From an uncultured Dysgonomonas sp. (GTDB taxonomy: Bacteria; Bacteroidota; Bacteroidia; Bacteroidales; Dysgonomonadaceae): 24,724 bases of DNA. Shown here one piece after another: positions 7,782-14,712 of this stretch. A program made the translations under genes and the position numbers. How positions within the stretch are numbered: the first letter of the stretch is position 1; every line of letters begins with the position of its first letter. The stretch covers positions 1 to 24,724 of the forward strand of contig CALNCC010000131.1 of the NCBI GenBank assembly GCA_937875275.1, in the 5' to 3' direction. The notes beneath the pieces were generated by a model. It did not search any database, was not told the DNA's origin, and saw only the letters and a list, made by a program, of their open reading frames with translations.

Positions 7782-8360
7782 TTATAACTCGCCTTTATCT
7801 TCTATAAATATTTTTTTAGCCACTTTGCCCACTATACGGGTCGTAACCGCATCGAATGATGCACCTACAACGCCTCCAGCAATAGGTAGAGCCTTCGCCA
7901 ATGAAGACATACTCTTTTCGGTAAGCTTTGCAGCAACCTTCAATGCCAGTTTCTCGCCAACCTTCAATCCGATATCTTTCAACAGCTCTTTAGCACCGTT
8001 TCCCACCATGCAGATATATACCATCGAACGCACTTTATCACTGTTCACATCATGTCCACCCATATGTGCAATAGCTGTTATCATCCTTATTTGCATATAT
8101 ATAACACTTGCCACATTAACCGGTACAGTCAGAGGCATTGTCATCAACCCTCCCAAGCCCAAGGTAAAACCACTTGCTGCCGCTTTGGCTGTTTGCCATC
8201 TGATGAGAGAATCGATCTGCTGATCTAAAGTTCCTTTTTCAGCCATATAGCTGTCTGCTAAAGTGTATGCCGAGTCCACACCACCAAATCCGGATAAGGC
8301 TTTCCCATATGCCCAGTCCATTGTCTTGGCTATCAACCCTTTATTTATGTTTTCTTTCAT
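7782..8360 (-). CDS. EcsC-family protein
   Basis: A 192-residue protein matching the EcsC family (named after a gene of the Bacillus Ecs transporter locus; biochemical function unknown). It is rich in Ala, Gly and Lys and shows two weakly hydrophobic stretches, SGFTLGLGGLMTMPLTVPVN and SLAKALPIAGGVVGASFDAV, separated by a charged helical region with MVYICMVGNGAKELLKDIG. It could be membrane-associated. I choose the ATG at 8358-8360 (MKENINKGLIAKTMDWAYGK), because an in-frame ATG at 8405 adds a poorly typical, Cys/Arg-rich leader that almost reaches the neighbouring terminator. It is flanked on both sides by terminators, so it appears to be transcribed alone; no ABC transporter genes (ecsA/ecsB) are adjacent. 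Confidence 0.85.
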   Translation of the reverse strand: MKENINKGLIAKTMDWAYGKALSGFGGVDSAYTLADSYMAEKGTLDQQIDSLIRWQTAKAAASGFTLGLGGLMTMPLTVPVNVASVIYMQIRMITAIAHMGGHDVNSDKVRSMVYICMVGNGAKELLKDIGLKVGEKLALKVAAKLTEKSMSSLAKALPIAGGVVGASFDAVTTRIVGKVAKKIFIEDKGEL

Positions 8361-8409
8361 TGCTGTTCTGTTTCGTGTACATGTATTGAGAAGTACAAAT
8401 ACCATGCTA

Positions 8410-8453
8410 AAAATAAAAAAAGCGTTCTATTTCATAACAAATAGAGCGCCTTT
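8410..8453 (-). terminator. Rho-independent terminator after the thioredoxin-like gene
   Basis: GCGTTCTATTT at 8422-8432 pairs with AAATAGAGCGC at 8439-8449 (one G-T wobble) around a 6-base loop. On the minus strand it is followed by a T-rich run (8410-8421), about 20 bases past the stop of the gene ending at 8470. Confidence 0.85.
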
Positions 8454-8469
8454 CGATAATGTGGTTCAC

Positions 8470-8976
8470 TTAATTCACTTCTAAGAGTTGACCCAGTTTC
8501 TCAGGATTCAGATTCATTGCTATTATTTGTCCATTTTCATTCAACAAATAGTTCTGAAACCCATTTTTCAACCATTCACGGTCAACTAATTCTTTTTGCA
8601 TACTGCTGTCGACCCACAATTGAAGACTTGCGTCAATCTTGTCTAATACAACAGTCTTTTCGAATACCGACTTGCTTTTATCTAAGGACATGGATACCAT
8701 CTTCACCGGATATGATTTTTTCTCCATTACATTGGCGAAAATCACATTATCTCTGTGTGAATCGGCATCATACGCTGCCCAAAAATTGACAAATACTTTA
8801 TGTCCTCGCAAATCAGATAATTGAATTTTTTCTCCTGTACTGTTCCGAAGACCGTACATTTCAGGAAAAAAGTCTCCCGGACGAATAACCTCCGAAAGCT
8901 CAGTTGTTCTTGACGAATAGGATGTTAACCCGATAAAGGCAAATCCCAATATCAAGAAGAACTTTAAATACTTCAT
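8470..8976 (-). CDS. Secreted thioredoxin-fold (TlpA/AhpC-like) protein lacking the CxxC motif
   Basis: A 168-residue protein with a hydrophobic signal peptide (about residues 1-21) and a TlpA-like domain: PGDFFPEMYGLRNSTGEKIQ (33-52), LSDLRGHKVFVNFWA (53-67) and YLLNENGQIIAMN (143-155). In a TlpA enzyme the NFWA segment leads into WCxxC; here it reads NFWAAYDADSHRD (64-76), so Asp70 and Ser73 take the places of both cysteines. The whole protein contains no cysteine. The cis-proline segment that normally precedes the third strand is also not recognisable. It is therefore unlikely to be a thiol-disulfide enzyme and may be a binding or structural relative. Export to the periplasm is inferred; no lipobox is present. 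It appears to be transcribed alone, with promoter-like motifs upstream at 9029-9114. Confidence 0.85.
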   Translation of the reverse strand: MKYLKFFLILGFAFIGLTSYSSRTTELSEVIRPGDFFPEMYGLRNSTGEKIQLSDLRGHKVFVNFWAAYDADSHRDNVIFANVMEKKSYPVKMVSMSLDKSKSVFEKTVVLDKIDASLQLWVDSSMQKELVDREWLKNGFQNYLLNENGQIIAMNLNPEKLGQLLEVN

Positions 8977-9277
8977 AAAATAAACTTTTAGTTACAACTA
9001 TCCTACTTATCCTCACTTTTTCTCAAAACAAAGATAAATAGGCTCCCAAGTCTTGGGAACCCGCATGCTGTTTCTACGCTTAGATATTTCATACGGCTTT
9101 GAGGCGCAAAGATAAGACTTTTTTTCTAAAATGAGAAAATGAAAGTTAATTATCAGCATATTAGCATTATATAACAACTATTAATGACCTTTATTAACTA
9201 CTGCCACCATAACTTTTAAGATTCACAACATTCGCTCTCTTAAATTGTTTATTTATCTTTATCACTGAATTAGCATC
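8977..9277. other. Divergent intergenic region with two -7-like motifs and an inverted repeat
   Basis: No protein-coding gene is supported here. On the minus strand TATCTTTG occurs twice, at 9029-9036 and 9107-9114, both exact TAnnTTTG matches. Between them sits a strong inverted repeat, TCCCAA-GTC-TTGGGA at 9044-9058, extended by GG/CC at 9041-9042 and 9060-9061, and a shorter one, CTTTG-AGGCG-CAAAG, at 9098-9111. Either motif could start the thioredoxin-like gene's mRNA, or the distal one could start a short structured RNA. On the + strand only a weak TATCTTTA at 9254-9261 precedes the ybaN-like gene. Confidence 0.5.
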
Positions 9278-9676
9278 ATGAAATATCTTCTCATAACATT
9301 AGGCATAATATCGTTGGGCTTGGGCTTGTTAGGCATTGTAACACCCGGACTTCCCACTACTCCATTCATACTCCTTACCGGTGTGCTATTTGCCAAAAGC
9401 TCGCCAAAACTACATAAGAAACTACAAGACAATAAATTAACAGGAAGCTATCTGAACAGGATGAAAAATGGTGTAGGGATAAAAACACGCATATTTTCAA
9501 TTACTTTTATGTGGTGTATGGTTTCTTTCACAGCATTTTATGTCTTCGACTATGGAACCATGCGATTCGTTATGATCGGATTAGGTGTTATCGGTACGAT
9601 TGCTCAACTGCTTGTTCTGAAAAAGAAGAAAAACAAACCAGAAACTATATTAGTAGATAAAACAACCCCAAAATGA
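9278..9676 (+). CDS. YbaN/DUF454-family inner-membrane protein
   Basis: A 132-residue small membrane protein of the DUF454 (YbaN) family, function unknown. The amino-terminal motif GLGLLGIVTPGLPTTPFILL (16-35) is the family signature, followed by LLTGVLFAKSSPKLHKKLQD. Three hydrophobic segments are seen (about 2-40 as a hairpin or long segment, 70-90 and 92-112), and a lysine-rich tail ends the protein. It overlaps rlmH by 4 bases (ATGA at 9673-9676), so the two are translationally coupled. Confidence 0.9.
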   Translation: MKYLLITLGIISLGLGLLGIVTPGLPTTPFILLTGVLFAKSSPKLHKKLQDNKLTGSYLNRMKNGVGIKTRIFSITFMWCMVSFTAFYVFDYGTMRFVMIGLGVIGTIAQLLVLKKKKNKPETILVDKTTPK

Positions 9677-10146
9677 AAGTTACATTACTCACAATAGGAA
9701 AAACTGATGCCGGATACTTTGTTGAAGCCATAAATGAATATACTAAACGCCTGACTCACTATATTCCTTTCGAGATTCAGATTATACCGGATATAAAAAA
9801 CACAAAGAAGCTAAGCGAGGAACAGCAAAAAGAACAGGAAGGAGACTTGATTTTGAAGAACTTACAAGCCGGCGATTACATAGTTCTCTTAGACGAAAAA
9901 GGAAAAGAATATACCTCTATGCAGTTTGCGACATACATGGAGAAAAAAACTATAAATGTGGCTAAACGTCTTATTTTCATTATCGGAGGCCCTTACGGAT
10001 TCTCCCAATCGGTATACGACAAGGCAAATGAAAAACTAACATTATCGAAAATGACATTTACACACCAAATGGTTCGTCTGGTATTTGTAGAACAGTTATA
10101 TCGGGCAATGACTATTATCAACAATGAGCCTTATCATCACGAATAA
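9673..10146 (+). CDS. rlmH: 23S rRNA (pseudouridine(1915)-N(3))-methyltransferase RlmH
   Basis: A SPOUT-fold methyltransferase that methylates pseudouridine 1915 in helix 69 of 23S rRNA, in assembled 70S ribosomes, using S-adenosylmethionine. The 157-residue length is standard. Diagnostic segments: YIVLLDEKGKEYTSMQFA near residues 68-86, FIIGGPYGFSQSVY at about 101-114 (SAM-binding knot) and the carboxy-terminal FTHQMVRLVFVEQLYRAMTI followed by NNEPYHHE, which contributes to dimer and substrate binding. It starts within the last codons of the ybaN-like gene and is followed by a hairpin shared with the convergent C69 peptidase gene. Confidence 0.97.
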   Translation: MKVTLLTIGKTDAGYFVEAINEYTKRLTHYIPFEIQIIPDIKNTKKLSEEQQKEQEGDLILKNLQAGDYIVLLDEKGKEYTSMQFATYMEKKTINVAKRLIFIIGGPYGFSQSVYDKANEKLTLSKMTFTHQMVRLVFVEQLYRAMTIINNEPYHHE

Positions 10147-10187
10147 GACTTTTTATCTGTTAAGCATTTCTGTTCAAGATATTTGAC

Positions 10188-10246
10188 AAAAAAAAAGGCA
10201 ACAAAAGAAAAACACATGCTAAAGTGTTACTTTTGTTACCTTTATA
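10188..10246. terminator. Hairpin terminator between convergent rlmH and C69 peptidase genes
   Basis: GGCAACAAAAG at 10197-10207 pairs with CTTTTGTTACC at 10230-10240 (one mismatch), and an inner stem ACAC/GTGT closes the loop. A run of nine A (10188-10196) gives a T tail on the minus strand, so it best terminates the leftward peptidase gene; a weaker T-rich stretch on the + side could serve rlmH. Confidence 0.75.
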
Positions 10247-10259
10247 TATTTAGATCGCT

Positions 10260-11897
10260 TTAGTTCAATACCTTATACTTGTCTCCCGTTTCTTTCACTA
10301 CTCTCTCATAATATTCTTTCGGATAGCCGACTCTGTTAGGAGAAGACACTCCTCCATGTTCGTTACGGATAAATTTTCCGTCTTTTTCTTTACGAACAAC
10401 CCCATCCATATACTTGATTAACATGAACTCTCCAAGTTTTTTCCATTCTCCAAATGCCAATTGGGCTTGTTCATTACTGTACTGTGTTAGGTATTCCACA
10501 GCCCTCTCAGGGCGCTCGTTATATAGTTTTAGAGCCTGACTTGCAATCGCTTCCTGGTCTGCGATGAACTTATCTTCAAGTTCTTTCTGCACTTTTTTCA
10601 AGTCGGGGTGCATATAGTTATATTTAGCATATACCATATTAGAAACCCAGTTGTGAATCCAAAACGAAGAAGTCCATGAGAAGTTATACATATCTCCATT
10701 TCCCACTTTAAAGCATTCAGGAATAGAGGTCATAGCAGAAAACATTGGCGTGAAAACTGATTGAGCCGCGTCATCTACACCAAACCACAGAATACCACCC
10801 ACAGGAGCCGGCAACCATGAACGCATCTGAGCCACGAATGTAAAGGCCGTCTGCTGCGTTGCTATCGGACGTTCGTTGCAATACTCCAAAGAATCAACTT
10901 TCCAGGTAAGAGGAGCCCAACGGTATGGCGATTCGAACGGTCCGGCACCGATATCATATCTCCAGTCCAACTCTGTATCTTCGTAGTGATCTCTCATCAT
11001 TTCTTGCAAATCTGACAATGAAAGTTTTCTGTCTGCCTTGATATACAGAGGCATTGGTTCGTGAGTTTCTCCTTTAGCATATGTTACAAACTTTGCCATA
11101 TCCTTGTTGTAGCGATTAAAGAAGCTCCATACGCGAGCTTCGCAGAAGCGTTGACCACCAAAATCGAGTGGATTATAAGCCTTAGCAAAGCTGAAATCGC
11201 TGTCTTTTCCTGTAAAATAACCCTTAGATCGGGCGAATGAAATTACGTCTTTCGAATAGATGCAGTTCTCTGCGTCATTCAACGGAAATTGCTGTATGCG
11301 AGCTTGATTAGCATGCGCACTAACACAATCATCAGGAATTCTGATAGCAACCCATACAGCTCCTTTATTTCCTTCCCCTTTACCAATCATTTCCATAACC
11401 CAAACCTCATTAGGATCGGCAATAGAAAACGATTCTCCACCACTATAATAACCATATTCAGTAACAAGTTCAGTCATTACTTTTATCGCCTCACGAGCTG
11501 TTTTTGCGCGTTGTAGAGTAATATAAATAAGGCTTCCATAGTCTATAATCCCCTTGGGATCAGCCAATTCCTCTCGACCGCCAAATGTTGTTTCGGAAAT
11601 AGCTAATTGATGTTCATTCATATTTCCTACCACATTGTAGGTTTGCTCCACTTGTTTAATTTCGCCCAGATACTTGTTGGTATCCCATTCATGCACTTTC
11701 AGCATCTCGCCTTTAGCATATTTGGCTGCCGGCCAGTGGTATAATTCTCCATACAGGGCATAGGAGTCGGCAGAATAAGTTATCATCGTAGAACCATCCA
11801 CAGATGCTTTTTTACCAACTAACAGATTTGTACAAGGGTAGACCGCCTGAAAAACCCAAGCCAAGCAGAATGTCATTAAAAGAATTCTTTTTTTCAT
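10260..11897 (-). CDS. Secreted C69-family dipeptidase (Ntn-hydrolase, U34 type)
   Basis: A 545-residue peptidase related to lactobacillal PepD dipeptidases. After a signal peptide (MKKRILLMTFCLAWVFQAVY) comes PCTNLLVGKKASVDGSTMIT (21-40). Cys22 is the expected amino-terminal nucleophile, exposed by signal cleavage or self-processing as in Ntn hydrolases. Other family segments: NEHQLAISETTFGGREEL, IDYGSLIYITLQRAKTAREA, and SGGESFSIADPNEVWVMEMI. It likely acts in the periplasm or outside the cell on short peptides, consistent with a peptide-fermenting anaerobe and with the S46 peptidase at the right edge of the window. It appears to be a single-gene unit; I find no TAnnTTTG element close upstream. 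Confidence 0.93.
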   Translation of the reverse strand: MKKRILLMTFCLAWVFQAVYPCTNLLVGKKASVDGSTMITYSADSYALYGELYHWPAAKYAKGEMLKVHEWDTNKYLGEIKQVEQTYNVVGNMNEHQLAISETTFGGREELADPKGIIDYGSLIYITLQRAKTAREAIKVMTELVTEYGYYSGGESFSIADPNEVWVMEMIGKGEGNKGAVWVAIRIPDDCVSAHANQARIQQFPLNDAENCIYSKDVISFARSKGYFTGKDSDFSFAKAYNPLDFGGQRFCEARVWSFFNRYNKDMAKFVTYAKGETHEPMPLYIKADRKLSLSDLQEMMRDHYEDTELDWRYDIGAGPFESPYRWAPLTWKVDSLEYCNERPIATQQTAFTFVAQMRSWLPAPVGGILWFGVDDAAQSVFTPMFSAMTSIPECFKVGNGDMYNFSWTSSFWIHNWVSNMVYAKYNYMHPDLKKVQKELEDKFIADQEAIASQALKLYNERPERAVEYLTQYSNEQAQLAFGEWKKLGEFMLIKYMDGVVRKEKDGKFIRNEHGGVSSPNRVGYPKEYYERVVKETGDKYKVLN

Positions 11898-12422
11898 CCT
11901 TCAATAAAAATTTAGTTATGATATATTCAAATTATTAGGTCTTCTTTTACAATTTCTACTCTATAAGAAATTTCAAAATTTATCTATAAAGAGAAACGCA
12001 TATTCAAATATCGCATTCTCGTGGAGATAATGTGTAAAGATAAAAATTTTCATGTCAATAAGGGTATTAAATTAATAGAATGTCAAATTGGCATGTATAG
12101 TCTTGTAGATTCGCCAATAGTATACATTTCTATTTTAACGCAAATACACACAAAAGGAAACTAAAGCATGCTCGATTTACAGATGAATTGCGACCATACA
12201 ATTATATACGATATTGGTTTGATGAGATAATATACATCTCTATATATGACTAAATACCTATATTAATAGTATATTACACCTTATATATCAGCTAATTGTA
12301 GATAAAAAAAGAACCGATACTTTAGATATCAAACGAGTATCATTCGTAAGTACTTATTATCTACTTTAAGAAGGCTATATAAATAGAATATAAGACATAT
12401 TATCAACCAAATGCATCAACAA

Positions 12423-12558
12423 ACAAAAGCAATACTTTATCTTGCTATGCCCCGTTTTACAAAAGTATCGCATATATAATATACAAACCCATCTCTTTGA
12501 TATACATTAATACAATACACTTTTGTTTGCTAATATAAAAAAGTATATTTACTTTTGT
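12423..12558. repeat. Clustered ACTTTTGT motifs, possible operator sites
   Basis: ACTTTTGT occurs exactly at 12519-12526 and 12551-12558 (32 bases apart, about three helical turns; the shared match extends to nine bases, ACTTTTGTT). Its reverse complement ACAAAAGT occurs at 12459-12466, and a 7-of-8 match ACAAAAGC at 12423-12430. The copy nearest the gene lies just upstream of the -7 element of the XRE regulator, where a repressor would block polymerase. The region is AT-rich, so some copies may be chance. Confidence 0.4.
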
Positions 12559-12569
12559 TCTATATAATA

Positions 12570-12577
12570 TATCTTTG
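12570..12577 (+). promoter_or_regulatory. Putative -7 promoter element of the XRE regulator (leaderless transcript)
   Basis: TATCTTTG is an exact TAnnTTTG match ending only four bases before the ATG at 12582. With the usual spacing, transcription starts at about 12581, so the mRNA would have essentially no 5' leader. This also argues against the in-frame ATG at 12555, which lies upstream of the promoter element. Confidence 0.55.
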
Positions 12578-12581
12578 TAAT

Positions 12582-13049
12582 ATGGAATTATCTGATAGAA
12601 TTAAGACAATAATGGATAGCGAACAGCTCACGCCGTCGGCTTTTGCTGATTCGTTACAAATTGGTAGAGCTGTAATATCGCATATATTGAATGGTCGCAA
12701 CAATCCGAGTCTGGATGTAGTAACTCGTATTTTATCGAAATATCCACATATAGCACCCGAATGGTTGTTGCAAGAAAAAGGTAGTATGTATAAAGATGAG
12801 GAAAGTTCGTCGGGATACAATCCCCAACCCGATTTATTCTCTCAAAATCAAGAAAACACGACCAAAGTATCGGAAACGATTAAAAATCGGATTTTCACAG
12901 AGATTAAGCCTACTCAAAACGAGACATTAAACACTAATAATGAGCAATGTACCTCAACGAAAGTCGTAGACAAAAAGGTTGTCAAAATAATAATATATTA
13001 CTCAGACAACACATTCGAAGCATTTGATACAGCAAATAAAATGATTTGA
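12582..13049 (+). CDS. XRE-type helix-turn-helix transcriptional regulator
   Basis: A 155-residue protein. Residues 3-55 form a Cro/CI-type helix-turn-helix: LSDRIKTIMDSEQLTPSAFA, then SLQIGRAVISHILNGRNNPS (24-43), then LDVVTRILSKYPHIAPEWLL. The WLLQEKGSMYK end of this domain is typical of Bacteroidota XRE regulators. The rest (70-155) is polar and low in complexity, rich in Asn, Gln, Thr and Ser, ending in a short hydrophobic VVKIIIYYSDNTFEAFDT (133-150) that may be a strand-forming dimerisation piece. I choose the ATG at 12582 rather than 12555 because the promoter element overlaps the longer form. It stands alone and converges on miaA with a 10-base gap. The repeated motifs upstream suggest autoregulation; target genes are unknown. 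Confidence 0.85.
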   Translation: MELSDRIKTIMDSEQLTPSAFADSLQIGRAVISHILNGRNNPSLDVVTRILSKYPHIAPEWLLQEKGSMYKDEESSSGYNPQPDLFSQNQENTTKVSETIKNRIFTEIKPTQNETLNTNNEQCTSTKVVDKKVVKIIIYYSDNTFEAFDTANKMI

Positions 13050-13059
13050 ATGTTAAAAG

Positions 13060-13980
13060 CTACAAGCCTTTCGTTTGTTCGATGATATCAATAGCAGAAT
13101 GGAGCACTTCGCTTTCGTTTTTGTCTGTCATGTTTATCCAGAATATGCCATCGTCTTTTTTAAACCAAGTCATCTGCTTTCGTGAGTAGATTCGTGTGTT
13201 TTGTTTAATCTTGTCTATTGCAAAGTCTAATTCCCACTCTCCATCAAAGTATTTGAAAAGTTCCTTATATCCGACAGTATTCAGCGAATTGAGGTGTCGT
13301 TTCGGATATACTTTTTTGGCTTCGTCAAGCAAGCCCTCTTCTATCATCATATCCACACGTTTATTTATACGGTGATACAACTCGTCCCGATCTCGCATAA
13401 GGCCGATTTTGACAATATTGAATGGTCGCTCTTTGACTGTATTAGTCCGTAGCGAAGAATACGGTTTACCGGTTGTCAGGCATATTTCGAGAGCATGAAT
13501 AACCCTCTTATAATTCTTCAGGTCAACCTGATTATAAAACTCTGGATCAAGCACCTTCAGTTGTGCCCTGATAGGGTCAAGTCCTTCTTTTTCAAATGTA
13601 TCATAAAGTGTTCGCCGTATTTCCGGATCCACATCAGGAATGTCGTCAATTCCCTTACACAAGGCATCTATATATAACATAGAACCACCTGTAGCAACAA
13701 CGACATCACTCTTCTGATGCAAACGTTCTACGACTCTCATGGCATCACTCTCAAACTGGCTCGCACTATAATAGTCCTCAAGGTCGAGTATGCCTATAAA
13801 ATAATGCTCGACCACACCCAACTCTTCTTTTGTTGGTGCGGCCGAGCCTATTTCTATTCCTCTATATATCTGCCTGGAATCGGTAGAGATAATTGCACTA
13901 CCGTAGTGTGATGCCAATTGCAGGCTCAATGCTGTTTTACCTACTCCGGTAGGACCAAGTAAGACAACTAAATATTTCAT
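13060..13980 (-). CDS. miaA: tRNA dimethylallyltransferase MiaA
   Basis: Transfers a dimethylallyl group to N6 of adenosine 37 in tRNAs that read codons starting with U. The 306-residue length is typical. Motifs: P-loop LLGPTGVGKTALSLQLA (7-23), the base-recognition segment STDSRQIYRGIEIGSAAPT (32-50), VVATGGSMLYIDAL, and the carboxy-terminal TRIYSRKQMTWFKKDDGIFW, which contacts the tRNA. The start overlaps the stop of the upstream pRiA4b-ORF3-like gene by one base (TAATG at 13978-13982), so expression is probably coupled. It converges with the XRE regulator gene. Confidence 0.97.
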   Translation of the reverse strand: MKYLVVLLGPTGVGKTALSLQLASHYGSAIISTDSRQIYRGIEIGSAAPTKEELGVVEHYFIGILDLEDYYSASQFESDAMRVVERLHQKSDVVVATGGSMLYIDALCKGIDDIPDVDPEIRRTLYDTFEKEGLDPIRAQLKVLDPEFYNQVDLKNYKRVIHALEICLTTGKPYSSLRTNTVKERPFNIVKIGLMRDRDELYHRINKRVDMMIEEGLLDEAKKVYPKRHLNSLNTVGYKELFKYFDGEWELDFAIDKIKQNTRIYSRKQMTWFKKDDGIFWINMTDKNESEVLHSAIDIIEQTKGL

Positions 13981-14546
13981 TACAAAGCTCCTTCTCTGTC
14001 AGACAATGAAGATCCGTTATTGTCTAATTCATCGAATCCGTCAAGATCTAATTCGTCGACATCATATTCGTCTTCGCCATAGAAGTTCTCTCCTGTATCG
14101 ATAGATGTGGCTGTTAAAGTCTTCTCAAATGCATCAAAGTCCACAGTCTGCTCAGGGGCATCGCCCACCGATCGCGTGCAAATAGCTTCATCAAGGTGTT
14201 TACCTGTTATTATCTCACGCAACTCCATAAAGAAAGCCCTTTCAGTAAGATAATCAAACATGTACAGCAATTTCTGTTTCTCGTCTTCAAGGAAATCATT
14301 CAACACCGATTCTTCCATTACGTAAGAATCTTCATCCGAACTTGTATCCATCTCAACCAGAGTAATTTCTCTTTCTTTTGTCCAATCATCAGCGCAAATA
14401 AAAAATGAAGACATATTAACATCTTTGTAATCAACAGATTTTACAATAGCATTATGCAAATCTAAAAATGTTGCTTCTGCATCTATTTGTATCTCGCGGA
14501 TGAAATCATCCACCTCATCAGACAATATTAAAAATCGGAATACCAT
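13980..14546 (-). CDS. pRiA4b ORF-3-like (IS1096 'passenger TnpR') family protein
   Basis: A 188-residue protein starting MVFRFLILSDEVDDFIREIQ, matching the family named after plasmid pRiA4b ORF-3 and, misleadingly, 'IS1096 element passenger TnpR'. Family features: an amino-terminal strand-helix unit with IDAEATFLDLHNAIVKSVDY, SSFFICADDWTKEREITLVE, and KQKLLYMFDYLTERAFFMEL. The tail (about 145-188) is highly acidic, with repeated Asp, Glu and Gly. No resolvase catalytic motif is present and nothing nearby resembles a transposon, so the recombinase name should not be taken literally; the function is unknown. An ATG at 14582 is in frame but lies at or upstream of the promoter element at 14580-14587, so I use 14546. 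It overlaps miaA by one base. Confidence 0.85.
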   Translation of the reverse strand: MVFRFLILSDEVDDFIREIQIDAEATFLDLHNAIVKSVDYKDVNMSSFFICADDWTKEREITLVEMDTSSDEDSYVMEESVLNDFLEDEKQKLLYMFDYLTERAFFMELREIITGKHLDEAICTRSVGDAPEQTVDFDAFEKTLTATSIDTGENFYGEDEYDVDELDLDGFDELDNNGSSLSDREGAL

Positions 14547-14579
14547 ATCTTCTAACTTTGATTTTTTGATTTGTATACT

Positions 14580-14587
14580 CAAAAGTA
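14580..14587 (-). promoter_or_regulatory. Putative -7 promoter element of the pRiA4b-ORF3-like gene and miaA
   Basis: The minus strand reads TACTTTTG, matching TAnnTTTG. A TTTG lies 16 bases further upstream (14604-14607), a little close for a -33 element. The transcript would begin near 14576, 30 bases before the chosen ATG at 14546, and would exclude the in-frame ATG at 14582. Confidence 0.5.
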
Positions 14588-14651
14588 ATAATTTTTTTTA
14601 TATCAAATACACAATCGCCCCATGTGTATAGAATAATATATCGCACCACTA

Positions 14652-14688
14652 CTAAAAAACAAAAGCCTAACATATGTTGTCAGGCTTT
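14652..14688 (-). terminator. Rho-independent terminator after the fused activase gene
   Basis: AAAGCCT at 14662-14668 pairs with AGGCTTT at 14682-14688, continued by three pairs after one mismatch. On the minus strand it is followed by a T-rich tail (A-rich 14654-14664), about 25 bases past the stop at 14713. Confidence 0.8.
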
Positions 14689-14712
14689 CATATTCACATA
14701 TAGTATTGTTAA

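Larger units (their letters stand above)
11898..12581. other. AT-rich gene-free region upstream of the XRE regulator
   Basis: About 680 bases separate two divergent genes and no convincing coding region is present on either strand; the longest candidate I noticed is 20 codons (12168-12230). Visible structure: a repeat cluster built on ACTTTTGT between 12423 and 12558, a 6-base inverted repeat GATACT/AGTATC at 12316-12341, and a -7 element at 12570-12577. The size is unusual compared with the neighbouring spacers, so an unrecognised RNA or extended control region is possible. Confidence 0.5.

Noticed and set aside
7663..8223. A 186-codon + strand frame
   Set aside because: It is antisense to the EcsC-family gene and crosses that gene's terminator.
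8470..8976. Active thiol-disulfide oxidoreductase
   Set aside because: No cysteine is present in the protein.
9041..9061. tRNA fragment suggested by a GGTTCCC-like arm
   Set aside because: No acceptor stem, anticodon arm or full cloverleaf can be built around it.
12168..12230. A 20-codon frame preceded by an AAAGGAAA-like sequence
   Set aside because: Too short, no homology or promoter, and strong Shine-Dalgarno sequences are not characteristic of this phylum.
13980..14546. Possible mobile element because of the IS1096 'passenger TnpR' family name
   Set aside because: No transposase, inverted terminal repeats or target duplication nearby; the gene is coupled to miaA.
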